A DNA stretch of 64,000 bases from Euzebyella marina (GCF_014855515.1 NZ_JACYFK010000007.1:40569-104568), one strand, 5' to 3'. Counted from the first letter of the stretch, positions 27,436 to 36,050 are shown. Program-made: numbers and translations. The notes: generated by a model not told the origin, from the letters alone.

Positions 27436-27907
27436 CAACGCATGTATATTTACAATTGCTTCAAATTCAAAGTTGATTTTAAAACTACTCCTACCCTTAT
27501 GTTATCTAAATGGCTTTATATATAATGATAGGTTCTTAAAGGTCATTTCGGAGCTGGTAGCATCCTAATTGAAATAGGCATGCAAAGAATTTAACTAATC
27601 AATTTATTCTATTTTAGATCCTAAAGCAATGTGGACAATATTAATGTAGTTCCCCACCCTATATCGCACCAGTTGGAATTATAGAATTTTGCTTTTGCCC
27701 TTTGCCTTGAATTTATGACTGTCAGATACGGTTTTCCTAGAGTATGTTCTAACCCACGGCATCGGTCACTATTTTAGGTCGCACCTCCGAGCTATCAACG
27801 ACCTTAGGAGCTATGGTTTACCAAGTCAAATTCCTTAGCGTTCGAGTCAATCTGTCTTATTTTAAGCTAATAGATTTACCATATTTAAACTACTAAATAA
27901 AAATGTT
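27436..27907. other. Intergenic region before csbD-like gene
   Basis: Nothing recognised on either strand: no long frame and no clear promoter element. Confidence 0.4.
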
Positions 27908-28108
27908 ATGTCAGCACCATGGAAAGATAAGGTTAAGGGCAATTGGAACATTGCGAAAGGAAAAATTAAGCAGGAATGGGGGGAGCTCACCGATGACGAC
28001 CTGGACTACCAAGAAGGTAAGGAGGACGAATTGATAGGTCGTATCCAAAAAAGGACGGGCGAGAGCAAAGAAAGAGTCAACGATTTTTTGGATAACCTGA
28101 AATATTAG
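27908..28108 (+). CDS. CsbD-family stress protein
   Basis: 66 residues covering the whole CsbD domain: WKDKVKGNWNIAKGKIKQEW, LTDDDLDYQEGKEDELIGRI, then a short amphipathic helix. CsbD-like proteins are small, charged, and made under general stress in many bacteria; the biochemical role is unknown. It is monocistronic, closed by a hairpin 14 bases downstream, and opens a run of stress genes extending to 45 kb. Confidence 0.9.
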   Translation: MSAPWKDKVKGNWNIAKGKIKQEWGELTDDDLDYQEGKEDELIGRIQKRTGESKERVNDFLDNLKY

Positions 28109-28121
28109 AATAATAATCGGT

Positions 28122-28153
28122 TTGCCAGGCATCCAATATTGGATGCTTGGCAA
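28122..28153 (+). terminator. Terminator after csbD-like gene
   Basis: The 18-base palindrome GCATCCAATATTGGATGC is extended outward by TTGCCAG and TTGGCAA with a G-T wobble, giving a stem of about 16 bp. It starts 14 bases after the CsbD stop. The tail is only moderately T-rich. Confidence 0.7.
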
Positions 28154-28913
28154 TTCCTTCCATCCCAATCCCCATAAACCATGACTAGTATCGAAACTTA
28201 GGTCAACCGCTCATTATTAGTTGAAGCCGTGAGGAGACTTTGCCTCGGTACTTATATACGGCAATAACTTTCCATATTCTATCCGGAACAATTTTTGGCT
28301 TTTTCTCACTTAAACACTTCAGTTAAATTTTGGCGCATTTCCTAAAAAAACCCAATAGCACATCCACCTATTTCTCTTCCTATAATTTTACTAGCAAGTT
28401 TTGAAGGATTTTGGAGTACATATCCACATTAAGATTATCCTGCGTCTTAAACTAATTTGAATTTTGACAATGGTTATTTAAAGGGCGTTTCTTTAGTAAT
28501 TAAACTTATAGAATAAATCGGAACATTGAACAATTGTCCTTGGTCCGATGAGGAAAGATACTGACGATAGCAAATCGCGGACTTGGCCTTACGAGATGGA
28601 TTTAAAACAGGGCTTTATTTTAAAACATTTGAGAATAGGATTGTAACAATCCATTCCATATTCGTTTTGCTATGATAACATGATGTACTCTTAGCTTAAA
28701 ATGAGTAACCGGGAAATGGTAATCCTAATTTGATATTTCGTTCTCTTTAAGAATCATTTCTTTAAAATCTTCTAAGGCTATTCTCCAAAAATTAACCTCA
28801 CGTACTTCCTTGATGTAAATTACTTTGCTATAGGTTCAATATTATTGTTTTTGACGACATACGCACCAAGTTCAATTTTATAACTTCAGCGCACTTAATA
28901 CAAAAATAGTAGT
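28154..28913. other. 760-base gap between csbD-like and csp genes
   Basis: No intact gene. On the minus strand at about 28727-28835 a short open stretch encodes EVNFWRIALEDFKEMILKEN without a start codon; it looks protein-like and may be a gene fragment, but no family is recognised. Confidence 0.4.
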
Positions 28914-29234
28914 ATGAGAAATGTAAAATTAATTCATGCATTGGGAAATTGCATTAACCATTGCAATTATTGTGCGGACGCTTGTCTAGATGAGGAAAAC
29001 ATCGCTATGATGAACAATTGTATTAGAATCGATAGAGTATGTGCCGAAGTTTGTAGTTCACTTGCACAAATTCTAGCTACCTCTTATACGGACGTTCAGG
29101 GTCTTGTTGATTATTGTAAGACAATTTGCGAAGCGTGTGCCGATGAATGTTCGCGCCACGACCACCAACATTGCAAAGAATGTGCTAAAGCCTGTAGGGA
29201 ATGTGCATTAGCTTGTGATGAGTTTTCCAAATAG
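28914..29234 (+). CDS. Four-helix-bundle copper-storage protein (Csp-like)
   Basis: 106 residues with 16 cysteines, mostly in CxxC and CxxxC pairs along helices (CINHCNYCADAC, CEACADECSRHDHQHC, CKECAKACRECALAC). This is the Csp/DUF326 pattern, in which cysteines line the core of a four-helix bundle and bind many Cu(I) ions. No signal peptide is present, so it is a cytosolic Csp3-type form that would buffer copper. It is a single gene with no copper regulator or exporter nearby. Confidence 0.9.
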   Translation: MRNVKLIHALGNCINHCNYCADACLDEENIAMMNNCIRIDRVCAEVCSSLAQILATSYTDVQGLVDYCKTICEACADECSRHDHQHCKECAKACRECALACDEFSK

Positions 29235-29433
29235 TATCATAAGAGTTTGGAATTTACTTGTTCTTGAGGATGTCGATGTAATAGTAGATAGTAATTTGTA
29301 CCGCGTAATGAGCTTTTGAACATCATTATATTTGAACTTTGCATCTATAGGTAGGCACCTATTAAAGTGCAGCTATTTACTAATATTCTAAAGCAACCCT
29401 CTTCTAATTTGTACATCTAATGGAAAAACAATA

Positions 29434-29865
29434 ATGAGAGGAATACTAATATTGCTAGTCATTGCAACTGTTTGGTCCTCTTGTTCAAGTTCCAGCGAAT
29501 CGGCCCATTTTGGATTGGCAATGTATTATGAGCTCACTTCCTTGAATTCTGGGATGTCCGGGGAAATATTGGATAAAGAAGAATTAGGTTTTCGAGAGTC
29601 TATCGAATTTTTCCCCGATAGTACCTTTATCAAGCGAAGAGTATATCCAGATAGCACTTCCACTGCTTTCGGTAAATATGACTCGGTAAATTCGGGTGGA
29701 AATGATTATCTTAAGTTGTACTATTCCGATGACACTTACCTTATCCAATCCTGTGGAAATTCCTTGGTGGAACACTTGAGTATTCTAAGCGAATCAGAAA
29801 TGTACAATGGCGGATACTTACTCTGTGACGGACCAGGTTATTATTATACGCGAACTAAGAAATAG
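29434..29865 (+). CDS. Lipoprotein of unknown function
   Basis: 143 residues. The N-terminus ILILLVIATVWSSC is a lipoprotein signal with the lipid-accepting Cys at ~16. The remainder is rich in Ser, Tyr and Glu, with predicted beta strands and a stretch FFPDSTFIKRRVYPDSTSTA; it could be a small beta-barrel of lipocalin type, but no family is recognised. It ends 3 bases before the first copy of the repeat array, on the strand opposite to the array genes. Confidence 0.6.
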   Translation: MRGILILLVIATVWSSCSSSSESAHFGLAMYYELTSLNSGMSGEILDKEELGFRESIEFFPDSTFIKRRVYPDSTSTAFGKYDSVNSGGNDYLKLYYSDDTYLIQSCGNSLVEHLSILSESEMYNGGYLLCDGPGYYYTRTKK

Positions 29866-29867
29866 CT

Positions 29868-29917
29868 CAATTTTGAACTTTTCAATTGCCACACTTCGAC
29901 ATTCTGTTAATCCTTTA
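29868..29917 (-). repeat. Cassette repeat copy R (type 2)
   Basis: Contains the core (TTTTGAACTTTT on the plus strand) followed by TGCCACACTTCGACA and GTTAATCC. It shares the same order with copy P at 62670. On the minus strand AATGTC and GGCAATT flank the loop GAAGTGT. It lies at the 3' end of parE. Confidence 0.75.
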
Positions 29918-29918
29918 T

Positions 29919-30215
29919 TTAACTTAGAAACTTTACCAAATCTCTGCCACCATACAGGACTCTTACTATCCGGACATATCCTTTAAATTTACGATAGAAA
30001 ATTACATGAGAAATGTATGGAAAACTGAAAAGGCCTTCCTTAATTTCATTTCTACTCTTTCCGATATCCGGATTGTTGCCAATTGCCAAAAAATGGTCCT
30101 TCAGACCAATCAGGTATTCGATTGCCCGAGCAGTCCCAAAGCGATATTCACCATATTCGAATATATTCTCAATGTCACTATCCGCTTCTTGCGAAAGAAC
30201 ATAGCCAACTTTCAC
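29919..30215 (-). CDS. parE: RelE/ParE-family toxin
   Basis: 98 residues with the ParE/RelE fold signs: an N-terminal strand and helix (YVLSQEADSDIENIFEYGEY), a central GLKDHFLAIGNNPDIGKSRN and a C-terminal strand pair (YISHVIFYRKFKGYVRIVRV) ending in LYGGRDL. ParE toxins poison DNA gyrase. Its start overlaps the antitoxin stop by 4 bases, the usual coupling. The pair is flanked by repeat copies R and A, so it forms one unit of the array, like toxin-antitoxin cassettes in chromosomal integrons. Confidence 0.88.
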   Translation of the reverse strand: MKVGYVLSQEADSDIENIFEYGEYRFGTARAIEYLIGLKDHFLAIGNNPDIGKSRNEIKEGLFSFPYISHVIFYRKFKGYVRIVRVLYGGRDLVKFLS

Positions 30216-30436
30216 CCATTCTTTTTTGAAGCGATGATTTCATCCATTGTCCGGGAGCTTTCCGGGCCATCCCAACCTTTCTCAATTTCCCTTCTAAGAT
30301 CATCAATAACCTTGTCCCTATAAATACTATGTAAACGTATTGCATCACGGATAACCTCACTATTGTTCTGGTATTCACCGGTAGCGACTTGCTTGGCAAT
30401 GTATTCTTCCTGTTTTTTTGTGAAACTGATATTCAT
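30212..30436 (-). CDS. parD: ParD-family antitoxin
   Basis: 74 residues. The N-terminal ribbon-helix-helix reads ISFTKKQEEYIAKQVATGEY then NNSEVIRDAIRLH, the ParD/CopG pattern; the C-terminal half (GWDGPESSRTMDEIIASKKN) is the flexible toxin-binding part. It should repress its own operon as a dimer and neutralise the ParE encoded directly after it. Repeat copy A lies 67 bases upstream. Confidence 0.88.
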   Translation of the reverse strand: MNISFTKKQEEYIAKQVATGEYQNNSEVIRDAIRLHSIYRDKVIDDLRREIEKGWDGPESSRTMDEIIASKKNG

Positions 30437-30502
30437 AACATAAACATTACTTCCTACAAAATTACACTATTTGTCCATATTTAGCAAATATGGATATTAA
30501 TT

Positions 30503-30576
30503 GAATCCTTTTTATGAATTTTCCCCTAAGTTACGATTTATGAATAATCAATTTTAGAAAACAAGGAAGGCTAAAT
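30503..30576 (-). repeat. Cassette repeat copy A (type 1, long)
   Basis: Plus-strand order: GAATCCTTTTTATGAATTTT, CTAAGTTACGATTTATGAAT, AATCAATTTTAG, a 13-base loop, GGCTAAA. The arms TTTAG and CTAAA replace the TGTAG and CTACA seen in other long copies, so pairing is kept. Confidence 0.8.
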
Positions 30577-30606
30577 TCCATTCTATTATCAAAACCTATA
30601 AATTAA

Positions 30607-30632
30607 AAAGGCCTTGAATAAACAAGACCTTT
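30607..30632 (-). terminator. Terminator of the gdh/usp operon
   Basis: On the minus strand AAAGGTCTTG and CAAGGCCTTT form a 10-bp stem (one G-T wobble) with a 6-base loop, followed by TTTTTAATT. It is 128 bases past the small gene at 30760. Confidence 0.75.
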
Positions 30633-30759
30633 CTCCACAAACCAATTAACGCTAAAATTAATGGTCAGTCTTCAATTCCAAGTAATCCGTTCTCTTAAAC
30701 GTTTATTATACTAACTTTCACCATTAGCCGTTTTAATTTCAAATAGACTTAGATAAGGG

Positions 30760-30858
30760 TTAGTTTTCGAATACAGGAGCTGGAAATAGCCAACATAGAA
30801 TAACTATACACAAAATGCCAATTAGCAATAAAGCAATTTCAAATTTCTTTTTCTTCAT
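30760..30858 (-). CDS. Small membrane protein, 32 residues
   Basis: ATG at 30856-30858 opens a 32-residue frame: four lysines (MKKKKFEIA), then a single hydrophobic helix (LLLIGILCIVILCWLF) and a short PAPVFEN end. The positive-inside pattern and exact fit between the universal-stress gene (9 bases upstream) and the terminator downstream suggest a real last gene of the operon. No family recognised. Confidence 0.55.
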   Translation of the reverse strand: MKKKKFEIALLLIGILCIVILCWLFPAPVFEN

Positions 30859-30867
30859 AATATTTTT

Positions 30868-31701
30868 TCATACATGAAAAGTTACAATAGGGATTCTATC
30901 GATAGGTCCCAACCTATTGACAAAAGATTTGGTTACTCCAAGCCTTCGTAATACACTTGGTTTTTCATCCAAAAAACAAAGTATGCTCTTCGTATGACCT
31001 GAGCCATATTCCTTAATTTTATCTAAAGAATTTATATTTCTGATTGACACCATTGATTGAGAAATCGTGCTTAATTTTGAATGAAGTGTTTTATGATTGA
31101 TTTCTTGGTGCAGACTGATTTGGCAAGGTTGACCAATTTGTAAAATTTTAAATTCAAGCTTCATGTAGCCAAATAGAAAAAGCATATAATCCAATTCCTC
31201 TTGGGGAACAGGATTCATGAAATCCGAAACAAAGACGAATTTGTTTCTTCTACTAAGACTCATAGTCTCAGGAATTACCATAATCGGGCACCTTCTAATT
31301 TTATTAAGAATCGATGAGATTTGGTGGTCATAAGCTCTGTTTGCGCTATTCATGAATAAAACAATCAAATCCATTTCAAATTCCATAACATTTCTTTGGA
31401 CCGCACCGAGAATATTAGAACATTCGGTGATTGGATGAAAGGTATGTTTTACATTGGAATGCTCTAACCTGTGCTCCAGAATCACGCTTCTTAGCTTATC
31501 CTCTGAAGTCTTTCTAGGCTTTTCGAAAAAACTATCGTCCTCCTGCAAAAAGCGCAAGGTTTCAAGCCCACTCATTCGGTAACTAAATGTGTCGAGTATA
31601 TAGAACTTGCAATATTGGTTTTCGAACAGATTAGAAAGGTATCCTAAAACAAACTCTATTTCCATGTTCGAATAAGTTGGCACCAAAATTCGTTTTTCCA
31701 T
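30868..31701 (-). CDS. Universal-stress-protein-like, two tandem halves
   Basis: 277 residues. The first half starts with the USP strand MEKRILVPTYSNMEIEFVLG and carries DLIVLFMNSANRAYDH and CPIMVIPETM where the USP family has its helix-4/strand-5 region; the second half (RNKFVFVSDFMNP onward, ending IPIVTFHV) repeats the fold in diverged form. The ATP-binding GxxG motif is not clear in either half. It belongs to the operon from 34450 down to 30760 and probably serves stress or starvation response. Confidence 0.7.
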   Translation of the reverse strand: MEKRILVPTYSNMEIEFVLGYLSNLFENQYCKFYILDTFSYRMSGLETLRFLQEDDSFFEKPRKTSEDKLRSVILEHRLEHSNVKHTFHPITECSNILGAVQRNVMEFEMDLIVLFMNSANRAYDHQISSILNKIRRCPIMVIPETMSLSRRNKFVFVSDFMNPVPQEELDYMLFLFGYMKLEFKILQIGQPCQISLHQEINHKTLHSKLSTISQSMVSIRNINSLDKIKEYGSGHTKSILCFLDEKPSVLRRLGVTKSFVNRLGPIDRIPIVTFHV

Positions 31702-31766
31702 AATACCTTTTATTTGAGTTTTCTATACTTTTTTAGTTCGTCGAAGATCAGTGTCATTGCCGTCTT

Positions 31767-32096
31767 CTATTCAGCCAAGATTTCCTGAAAGAGTTTCCTA
31801 CTGTTCTGATAAGCCCGAAGTATACCCACGTCATAAAGCTTTTTCCCATACTCCTTTTCCTTTTTAAGATCTATCTCAAATTGATATAACTTTCTAAGCA
31901 CAAGGGTGTTCTTTCTTCTAAGACCTAAAAGAGACATTGAAATTTCTGATCTATTCAACAACGTTGTTTCTATTTCCATTAAACTATCCAGTTCCCGATT
32001 TATTTGTTCTAATTGGACAGTCCACCATTTTACATCGTAATAATCTCTTTCCAAGCAAAGTTCGGCGAACCAATATTCTTTTTGAGTTGGATTCAT
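31767..32096 (-). CDS. Coiled-coil protein of unknown function (1)
   Basis: 109 residues, almost wholly helical, with tryptophans and tyrosines near the start (EYWFAELCLERDYYDVKWW) and a long heptad-like region (QLEQINRELDSLMEIETTLL). No family recognised. It shares helical character and size with the gene just upstream (32116-32523), and the two may form a helical pair. It lies in the gdh-gre-usp operon, 19 bases after its neighbour. Confidence 0.65.
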   Translation of the reverse strand: MNPTQKEYWFAELCLERDYYDVKWWTVQLEQINRELDSLMEIETTLLNRSEISMSLLGLRRKNTLVLRKLYQFEIDLKKEKEYGKKLYDVGILRAYQNSRKLFQEILAE

Positions 32097-32115
32097 CTAT
32101 CTATAAAATCCTAGT

Positions 32116-32523
32116 TCAACCAACCAAACTGTCCTTAAGGCGGTTGTAGAAATCTTCCTTTAAATTCCAATATTTCTCCAAATGGTATACATAACTTTTT
32201 CGGTACATTTCATGCTCCCTAATGAAAGCCATGTCGCAATGAAGATTATCACACTCGGATATTATTGACCTGTTATTACTGTACCCATTTAAAGCTTTCA
32301 GTATATTTTCGTTCTCTACCTCCTTTTTCTCAAATTTTTTGCCTACCTCAATAAAGCTTGACTTTTCTTTAAATTGTTGCACACAGATTTCAATAATTTT
32401 CGAGAGCTCTTTACGAATAAAATGTAGATTGGCAATCCAAGCTTTCAATTCCATTGAGTTGATTTTATGAATCAATTCTGTATCGCTCTCATACTGATAT
32501 AAGTCTAAACCTTCACCTCTCAT
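32116..32523 (-). CDS. Coiled-coil protein of unknown function (2)
   Basis: 135 residues, mainly alpha-helical (IHKINSMELKAWIANLHFIR; IREHEMYRKSYVYHLEKYWN), with two cysteines in the middle (ISECDNLHCDMAF). No known domain. It follows the Gre-like gene by 12 bases and precedes the other helical protein, so it is a conserved-looking part of the operon rather than a chance frame. Confidence 0.65.
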   Translation of the reverse strand: MRGEGLDLYQYESDTELIHKINSMELKAWIANLHFIRKELSKIIEICVQQFKEKSSFIEVGKKFEKKEVENENILKALNGYSNNRSIISECDNLHCDMAFIREHEMYRKSYVYHLEKYWNLKEDFYNRLKDSLVG

Positions 32524-32535
32524 ATTTTACTTTTG

Positions 32536-32955
32536 TTACAAAGGAAGGTCTAGAACCTTCGGAAGCGGTTGTTTCTTCACTTCACTAATGAAAATTTTTT
32601 TGGTGCCCCCTGGAAACTCCCATTCTACGGTACTACCTTCCGGATAGCCGAATAGTGCAGCACCGATCGGGGTAAGAACCGAAATCTTACCGAGTTCGAA
32701 ATTTCTTTCCGAAGGTATGACCAATTGAATTTTTCGCTGCCAGCCATCAGAAGATTCGATCGTTACGAGACTATTGAACCTAATGACTCCCCTAGGCATA
32801 TCCAATTCGTCCACTATAAGGGCCAATTGTAGTTCCGAGGATAATTTTTCCAAGGATTTTTTTACGGAATTGTCATTTGAGTATCCAGATAGGTTCAACA
32901 ACCTTTTAAGAAACACATATTCCCTTTTTTCAACTATTAGATTGTTACTGTTCAT
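32536..32955 (-). CDS. GreA/GreB-family (Rnk-like) RNA polymerase-binding factor
   Basis: 139 residues from ATG 32953-32955 (MNSNNLIVEKREYVFLKRLL); an upstream in-frame ATG at 33003 would run into the gdh gene. An N-terminal helical part of ~50 residues is followed by the Gre C-terminal FKBP-like domain: RFNSLVTIESSDG, SVLTPIGAALFGYPEGSTVE and a final strand. The short N-terminal coiled coil lacks the acidic tip of GreA, so it resembles Rnk and related factors that bind RNA polymerase without full cleavage activity. It is 11 bases after the gdh stop, in the same operon. Confidence 0.82.
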   Translation of the reverse strand: MNSNNLIVEKREYVFLKRLLNLSGYSNDNSVKKSLEKLSSELQLALIVDELDMPRGVIRFNSLVTIESSDGWQRKIQLVIPSERNFELGKISVLTPIGAALFGYPEGSTVEWEFPGGTKKIFISEVKKQPLPKVLDLPL

Positions 32956-32965
32956 CTTCCTTTTT

Positions 32966-34270
32966 CTATGGGAATATTCCCCGTTGCACATAAGCATTTT
33001 CAATTCTATTCAAGGCTATTCCATAAGCAGCCATTCTTAGTGAAATACCCTCAGATGTTGATAAATCGTAGACCTTCTCAAAGGAAGCGCTTATCTTCCT
33101 TTCCAATTTTTCCATCACTTCTTCCATATTCCAAAGTTCACCATTTCTATTCTGGAGCCATTCGTAATAACTGGCGATAACACCTCCTGAATTACAAAGA
33201 ATATCGGGAATAATTTGAGTCCCTCTTGAAATCAATAATTTTTCTGCTGCATCTTCTGTTGGTCCGTTGGCTCCCTCGGCGATAAGGCTTGCCTTGATTT
33301 CAAATGCGTTTTCCTTAGTGATTTGGTTGCCTAGTGCGGCCGGTATACATATGTCACATTCAACAGAAAAAAAATCTTTGTCTTTTAAAGTTGATCCTCC
33401 ACTAAAACCATTGATAACAGATTTGTTCTTTAAACAAAACTCGTGAAGTTCTTCCACTGAAATTCCACTATCATCATATAAGGTTTTAGAGGCATCTTGG
33501 ACCGCCACCATTCTTGCCCCCATCCTCTCAAGAAAAACAGCAGCCCAATAACCCACATTACCAAAGCCTTGAACTATAAATCTTTTGTCCTTCAGGTCTT
33601 GCCCTTTTTTTTCAAGCAAAAGTTTTATTGTCAAGAACACACCGTACCCGGTGGCACGGTCCCTTCCCTCCAACCCTCCACTAGCTGAAGGTTTACCTGT
33701 AACAACGTGTTGGTTTGCCGAACGCTCGGCAGGAGGACGCATACTCATATAGGTATCCGCCATCCATGCCATTGTTTGGTCGTTTGTATTCATATCCGGG
33801 GCAGGTATATCATGGTCCGGACCTATATTGTCGGCTAAAGCGTACGTAAATCTTCTGGTTATGCGCTCCAATTCAGCGGGTGAATAAGCCGAGGGGTCTA
33901 TTTGTATACCTCCCTTGGCACCACCGTAAGGAAGACCCGCCAAAGAGGTTTTCCATGTCATCCACATCGCAAGTGCCCTAGCAGCATCCAAGTCAACAGT
34001 CTTATGATACCGAAGCCCACCTTTATAAGGGCCTAATGAATTATTATGCTGTACCCTATATCCCGTAAAAACTTCAACTTCCCCATTATCCATCCTTACA
34101 GGAAATCTTACAACTAGCTCATTGTTCGAATGCGACAATATTTTTCTTACGTTACTGTTTATACCCAGAAAATCGGCAGCTTCGTTGAATTGCTTCATTA
34201 CATTCCGCATCATGCCCTGCTGCACCTTACCATTTAAACCCCTTCGAATAATTTTCTTGACCTCGGACAT
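32966..34270 (-). CDS. gdhA: Glu/Leu/Phe/Val dehydrogenase (glutamate dehydrogenase)
   Basis: 434 residues. The substrate domain has KGGLRYHKTVDLDAARALAM, KTSLAGLPYGGAKGGI (catalytic Lys region) and PAPDMNTNDQTMAWMADTY; the coenzyme domain has the Rossmann motif GFGNVG (~220) and ends with AYGIALNRI. This is the hexameric NAD(P)-dependent glutamate dehydrogenase family, linking glutamate to 2-oxoglutarate and ammonium. It heads an operon with a 57-residue zinc-ribbon-like protein upstream and stress genes downstream, unlike a housekeeping gdhA, which suggests a role in nitrogen or redox stress. Confidence 0.95.
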   Translation of the reverse strand: MSEVKKIIRRGLNGKVQQGMMRNVMKQFNEAADFLGINSNVRKILSHSNNELVVRFPVRMDNGEVEVFTGYRVQHNNSLGPYKGGLRYHKTVDLDAARALAMWMTWKTSLAGLPYGGAKGGIQIDPSAYSPAELERITRRFTYALADNIGPDHDIPAPDMNTNDQTMAWMADTYMSMRPPAERSANQHVVTGKPSASGGLEGRDRATGYGVFLTIKLLLEKKGQDLKDKRFIVQGFGNVGYWAAVFLERMGARMVAVQDASKTLYDDSGISVEELHEFCLKNKSVINGFSGGSTLKDKDFFSVECDICIPAALGNQITKENAFEIKASLIAEGANGPTEDAAEKLLISRGTQIIPDILCNSGGVIASYYEWLQNRNGELWNMEEVMEKLERKISASFEKVYDLSTSEGISLRMAAYGIALNRIENAYVQRGIFP

Positions 34271-34276
34271 ACTGAA

Positions 34277-34450
34277 TTAAATGTTAATTGGAAACGGTTT
34301 AAAATCTTGCGAAACTGGTTCTGCCGGAAATGGATCCAATTTTTGATCATGGTATTCACTACATTCCCAAACCCTATCCTTTTTTGCAGTCAGGACGCAA
34401 TGGGAGAAAAATTTACAATAGGGACATATACTAAAAAACTCGCCTTTCAT
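34277..34450 (-). CDS. Small four-cysteine protein, 57 residues
   Basis: ATG at 34448-34450. The frame encodes MKGEFFSICPYCKFFSHCVL and then VWECSEYHD, giving four cysteines (C9, C12, C18, C30), a CxxC plus two more that could hold a zinc ion. The C-terminal third is Pro/Phe-rich (LDPFPAEPVSQDFKPFPINI). It lies 6 bases before gdhA and 28 bases after a candidate sigma-54 promoter, so it is the first gene of the operon. Family unknown; a small regulator or chaperone of the dehydrogenase is possible. Confidence 0.65.
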   Translation of the reverse strand: MKGEFFSICPYCKFFSHCVLTAKKDRVWECSEYHDQKLDPFPAEPVSQDFKPFPINI

Positions 34451-34477
34451 GCTTTTACAACTTTATAAACAACATGA

Positions 34478-34493
34478 TGCAACTAGTATACCA
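34478..34493 (-). promoter_or_regulatory. Candidate sigma-54 promoter
   Basis: On the minus strand TGGTATACTAGTTGCA fits the TGGYRY-N5-TTGCW pattern, with the invariant GG and GC in the correct spacing. The -12 GC lies about 28 bases before the 57-residue gene. An NtrC-type activator with a GAFTGA motif is encoded just upstream (34712-36049). Confidence 0.65.
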
Positions 34494-34711
34494 TGTGAAA
34501 GCAGATATTGATGCCATGTTCCCTAAGGCCAATGGGAATAAGGTGTAGACATGAGTATTGGAAAATTGAACGATTTATAGCCTGGTAACTATTTACCCGC
34601 CTGGGTAAAAAAAACTTGCCTATTGGGACGTGATTGTAGTTTGACGGATAGACAGAACCTTCCCAAATAACCTGAATACAATTTTTGAAGAATATATAAA
34701 ATGTTAGTTTT

Positions 34712-36049
34712 TCATTGTTTCAGTTTTTCCCTTAGCGTCTTACGAGTAATGCCTAATATTTCCGCCGCCTTTGTTTTATTATTGCCATAATGCGCCAAAA
34801 CCTTTCGTAAATACCTTGTCTCCTGTTCACGAAGTGGCAAAAAATCTTCGTCCGGAAAATCGATTGTATATTTTAAAGCATCTGGCAAATTCTCAGTTTC
34901 TACACGGCCATCACACATTATCACAGCTCTTTGGACAATGTTTTCCAGCTCTCGGATATTTCCTGGCCAATTATATCTTTTCATTATTTCAAGTGCCTCA
35001 GGGGATATCCCTATCAGACGGTCCTTATACTCGACACCATATTTGAACAGGAATTTTTCAACTAAACGAGGAATATCTATTTTTCGTTCCCTAAGCGGAG
35101 GAAGTTCTATGTCTACAACGGTAAGACGATAGTATAAATCTTCCCTAAAGGAACCCTTCTGAACCATTTCTTTAAGGTTGCCATTAGTTGCCGCAATAAT
35201 TCTCAAATCTATTTTCTCCGATTTTCTTGAACCCACCTTAGTTACCTCCTTTTCTTGAAGTGCTCTGAGCAATCTCGTCTGTACAGCTAACGAGGAATTA
35301 GCTATCTCATCCAAAAAAAGAGTCCCACCGTCCGCGGCCTGAAAAAAACCGTCCCGTGCACCATCCGCACCCGTAAAAGCTCCCTTAACATAACCGAACA
35401 GCTCCGCCTCCAAAAGACTTTCCGGAATACCCCCGCAATTTACCGGCACAAATGCTTGTTGTTTATATTTTCCTGAATAATGAATGCTTCTGGCTATAAG
35501 CTCCTTTCCCGTTCCGCTCTCCCCGGTAATCAGTATAGTGGCTTTGTTGTCCTTAACCCTTTCAATAATTTGAAAAATCCTTCCAAGAGCATTTGATTTC
35601 CCTACTAAATCTTTAAAATCTCCGGCATTCGACTTGGACGGAATTTGTCTCCTATCCTTCTTGGTTAATGCCTCATTATTGCTTAACAACGATTTCTCAA
35701 CTGAAGTTTTTAACTCTTCCTTAGTAAATGGTTTTGTAAGGTAGCCAACAGCTCCCGATTTAATGGCCTTCAAAGAGCCTTGCACGGAGGGATATCCCGT
35801 AATTATCAATCTGGGGACACCGGGATAATGTTCTGAAACAAATTTAATTAGTTCATAACCGTCTATTTTGGGCATCTTAAGGTCGGTAATAAGCAAATCT
35901 ATTCGTGAATCCCTCAGAATGGATACGGCCTCCTTGACCGTAATGGCCCTGTATGTATGAAAATTCCAAGATGACAAATGTCTTTGAAGCATTTCAAGTA
36001 TATGCAGGTCGTCATCCACTATAAGAATGTTCTCTTTTCTCAATTTCAT
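34712..36049 (-). CDS. NtrC-type sigma-54-dependent response regulator
   Basis: 445 residues. The receiver domain spans ~5-120 (ILIVDDDLHILEML, phospho-acceptor in LLITDLKMPKIDG, LTKPFTKEEL). The AAA+ domain (~148-380) has Walker A GESGTGKE, the sigma-54 contact loop GAFTGA and Walker B GGTLFLDEI. The C-terminal Fis-type HTH reads NNKTKAAEILGITRKTLREK. All parts needed for activating sigma-54 holoenzyme are intact. It follows its histidine kinase by one base. The putative sigma-54 promoter at 34478-34493 is its most obvious nearby target. Confidence 0.95.
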   Translation of the reverse strand: MKLRKENILIVDDDLHILEMLQRHLSSWNFHTYRAITVKEAVSILRDSRIDLLITDLKMPKIDGYELIKFVSEHYPGVPRLIITGYPSVQGSLKAIKSGAVGYLTKPFTKEELKTSVEKSLLSNNEALTKKDRRQIPSKSNAGDFKDLVGKSNALGRIFQIIERVKDNKATILITGESGTGKELIARSIHYSGKYKQQAFVPVNCGGIPESLLEAELFGYVKGAFTGADGARDGFFQAADGGTLFLDEIANSSLAVQTRLLRALQEKEVTKVGSRKSEKIDLRIIAATNGNLKEMVQKGSFREDLYYRLTVVDIELPPLRERKIDIPRLVEKFLFKYGVEYKDRLIGISPEALEIMKRYNWPGNIRELENIVQRAVIMCDGRVETENLPDALKYTIDFPDEDFLPLREQETRYLRKVLAHYGNNKTKAAEILGITRKTLREKLKQ

Positions 36050-36050
36050 A

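Noticed and set aside
27700..27860. Transposase or IS remnant before csbD
   Set aside because: No terminal repeats, target duplication or readable transposase fragment could be shown.
34505..34530. Second sigma-54 promoter (TGGCATCAATATCTGC)
   Set aside because: The spacing between GG and GC is one base too long; the site at 34478-34493 fits better.
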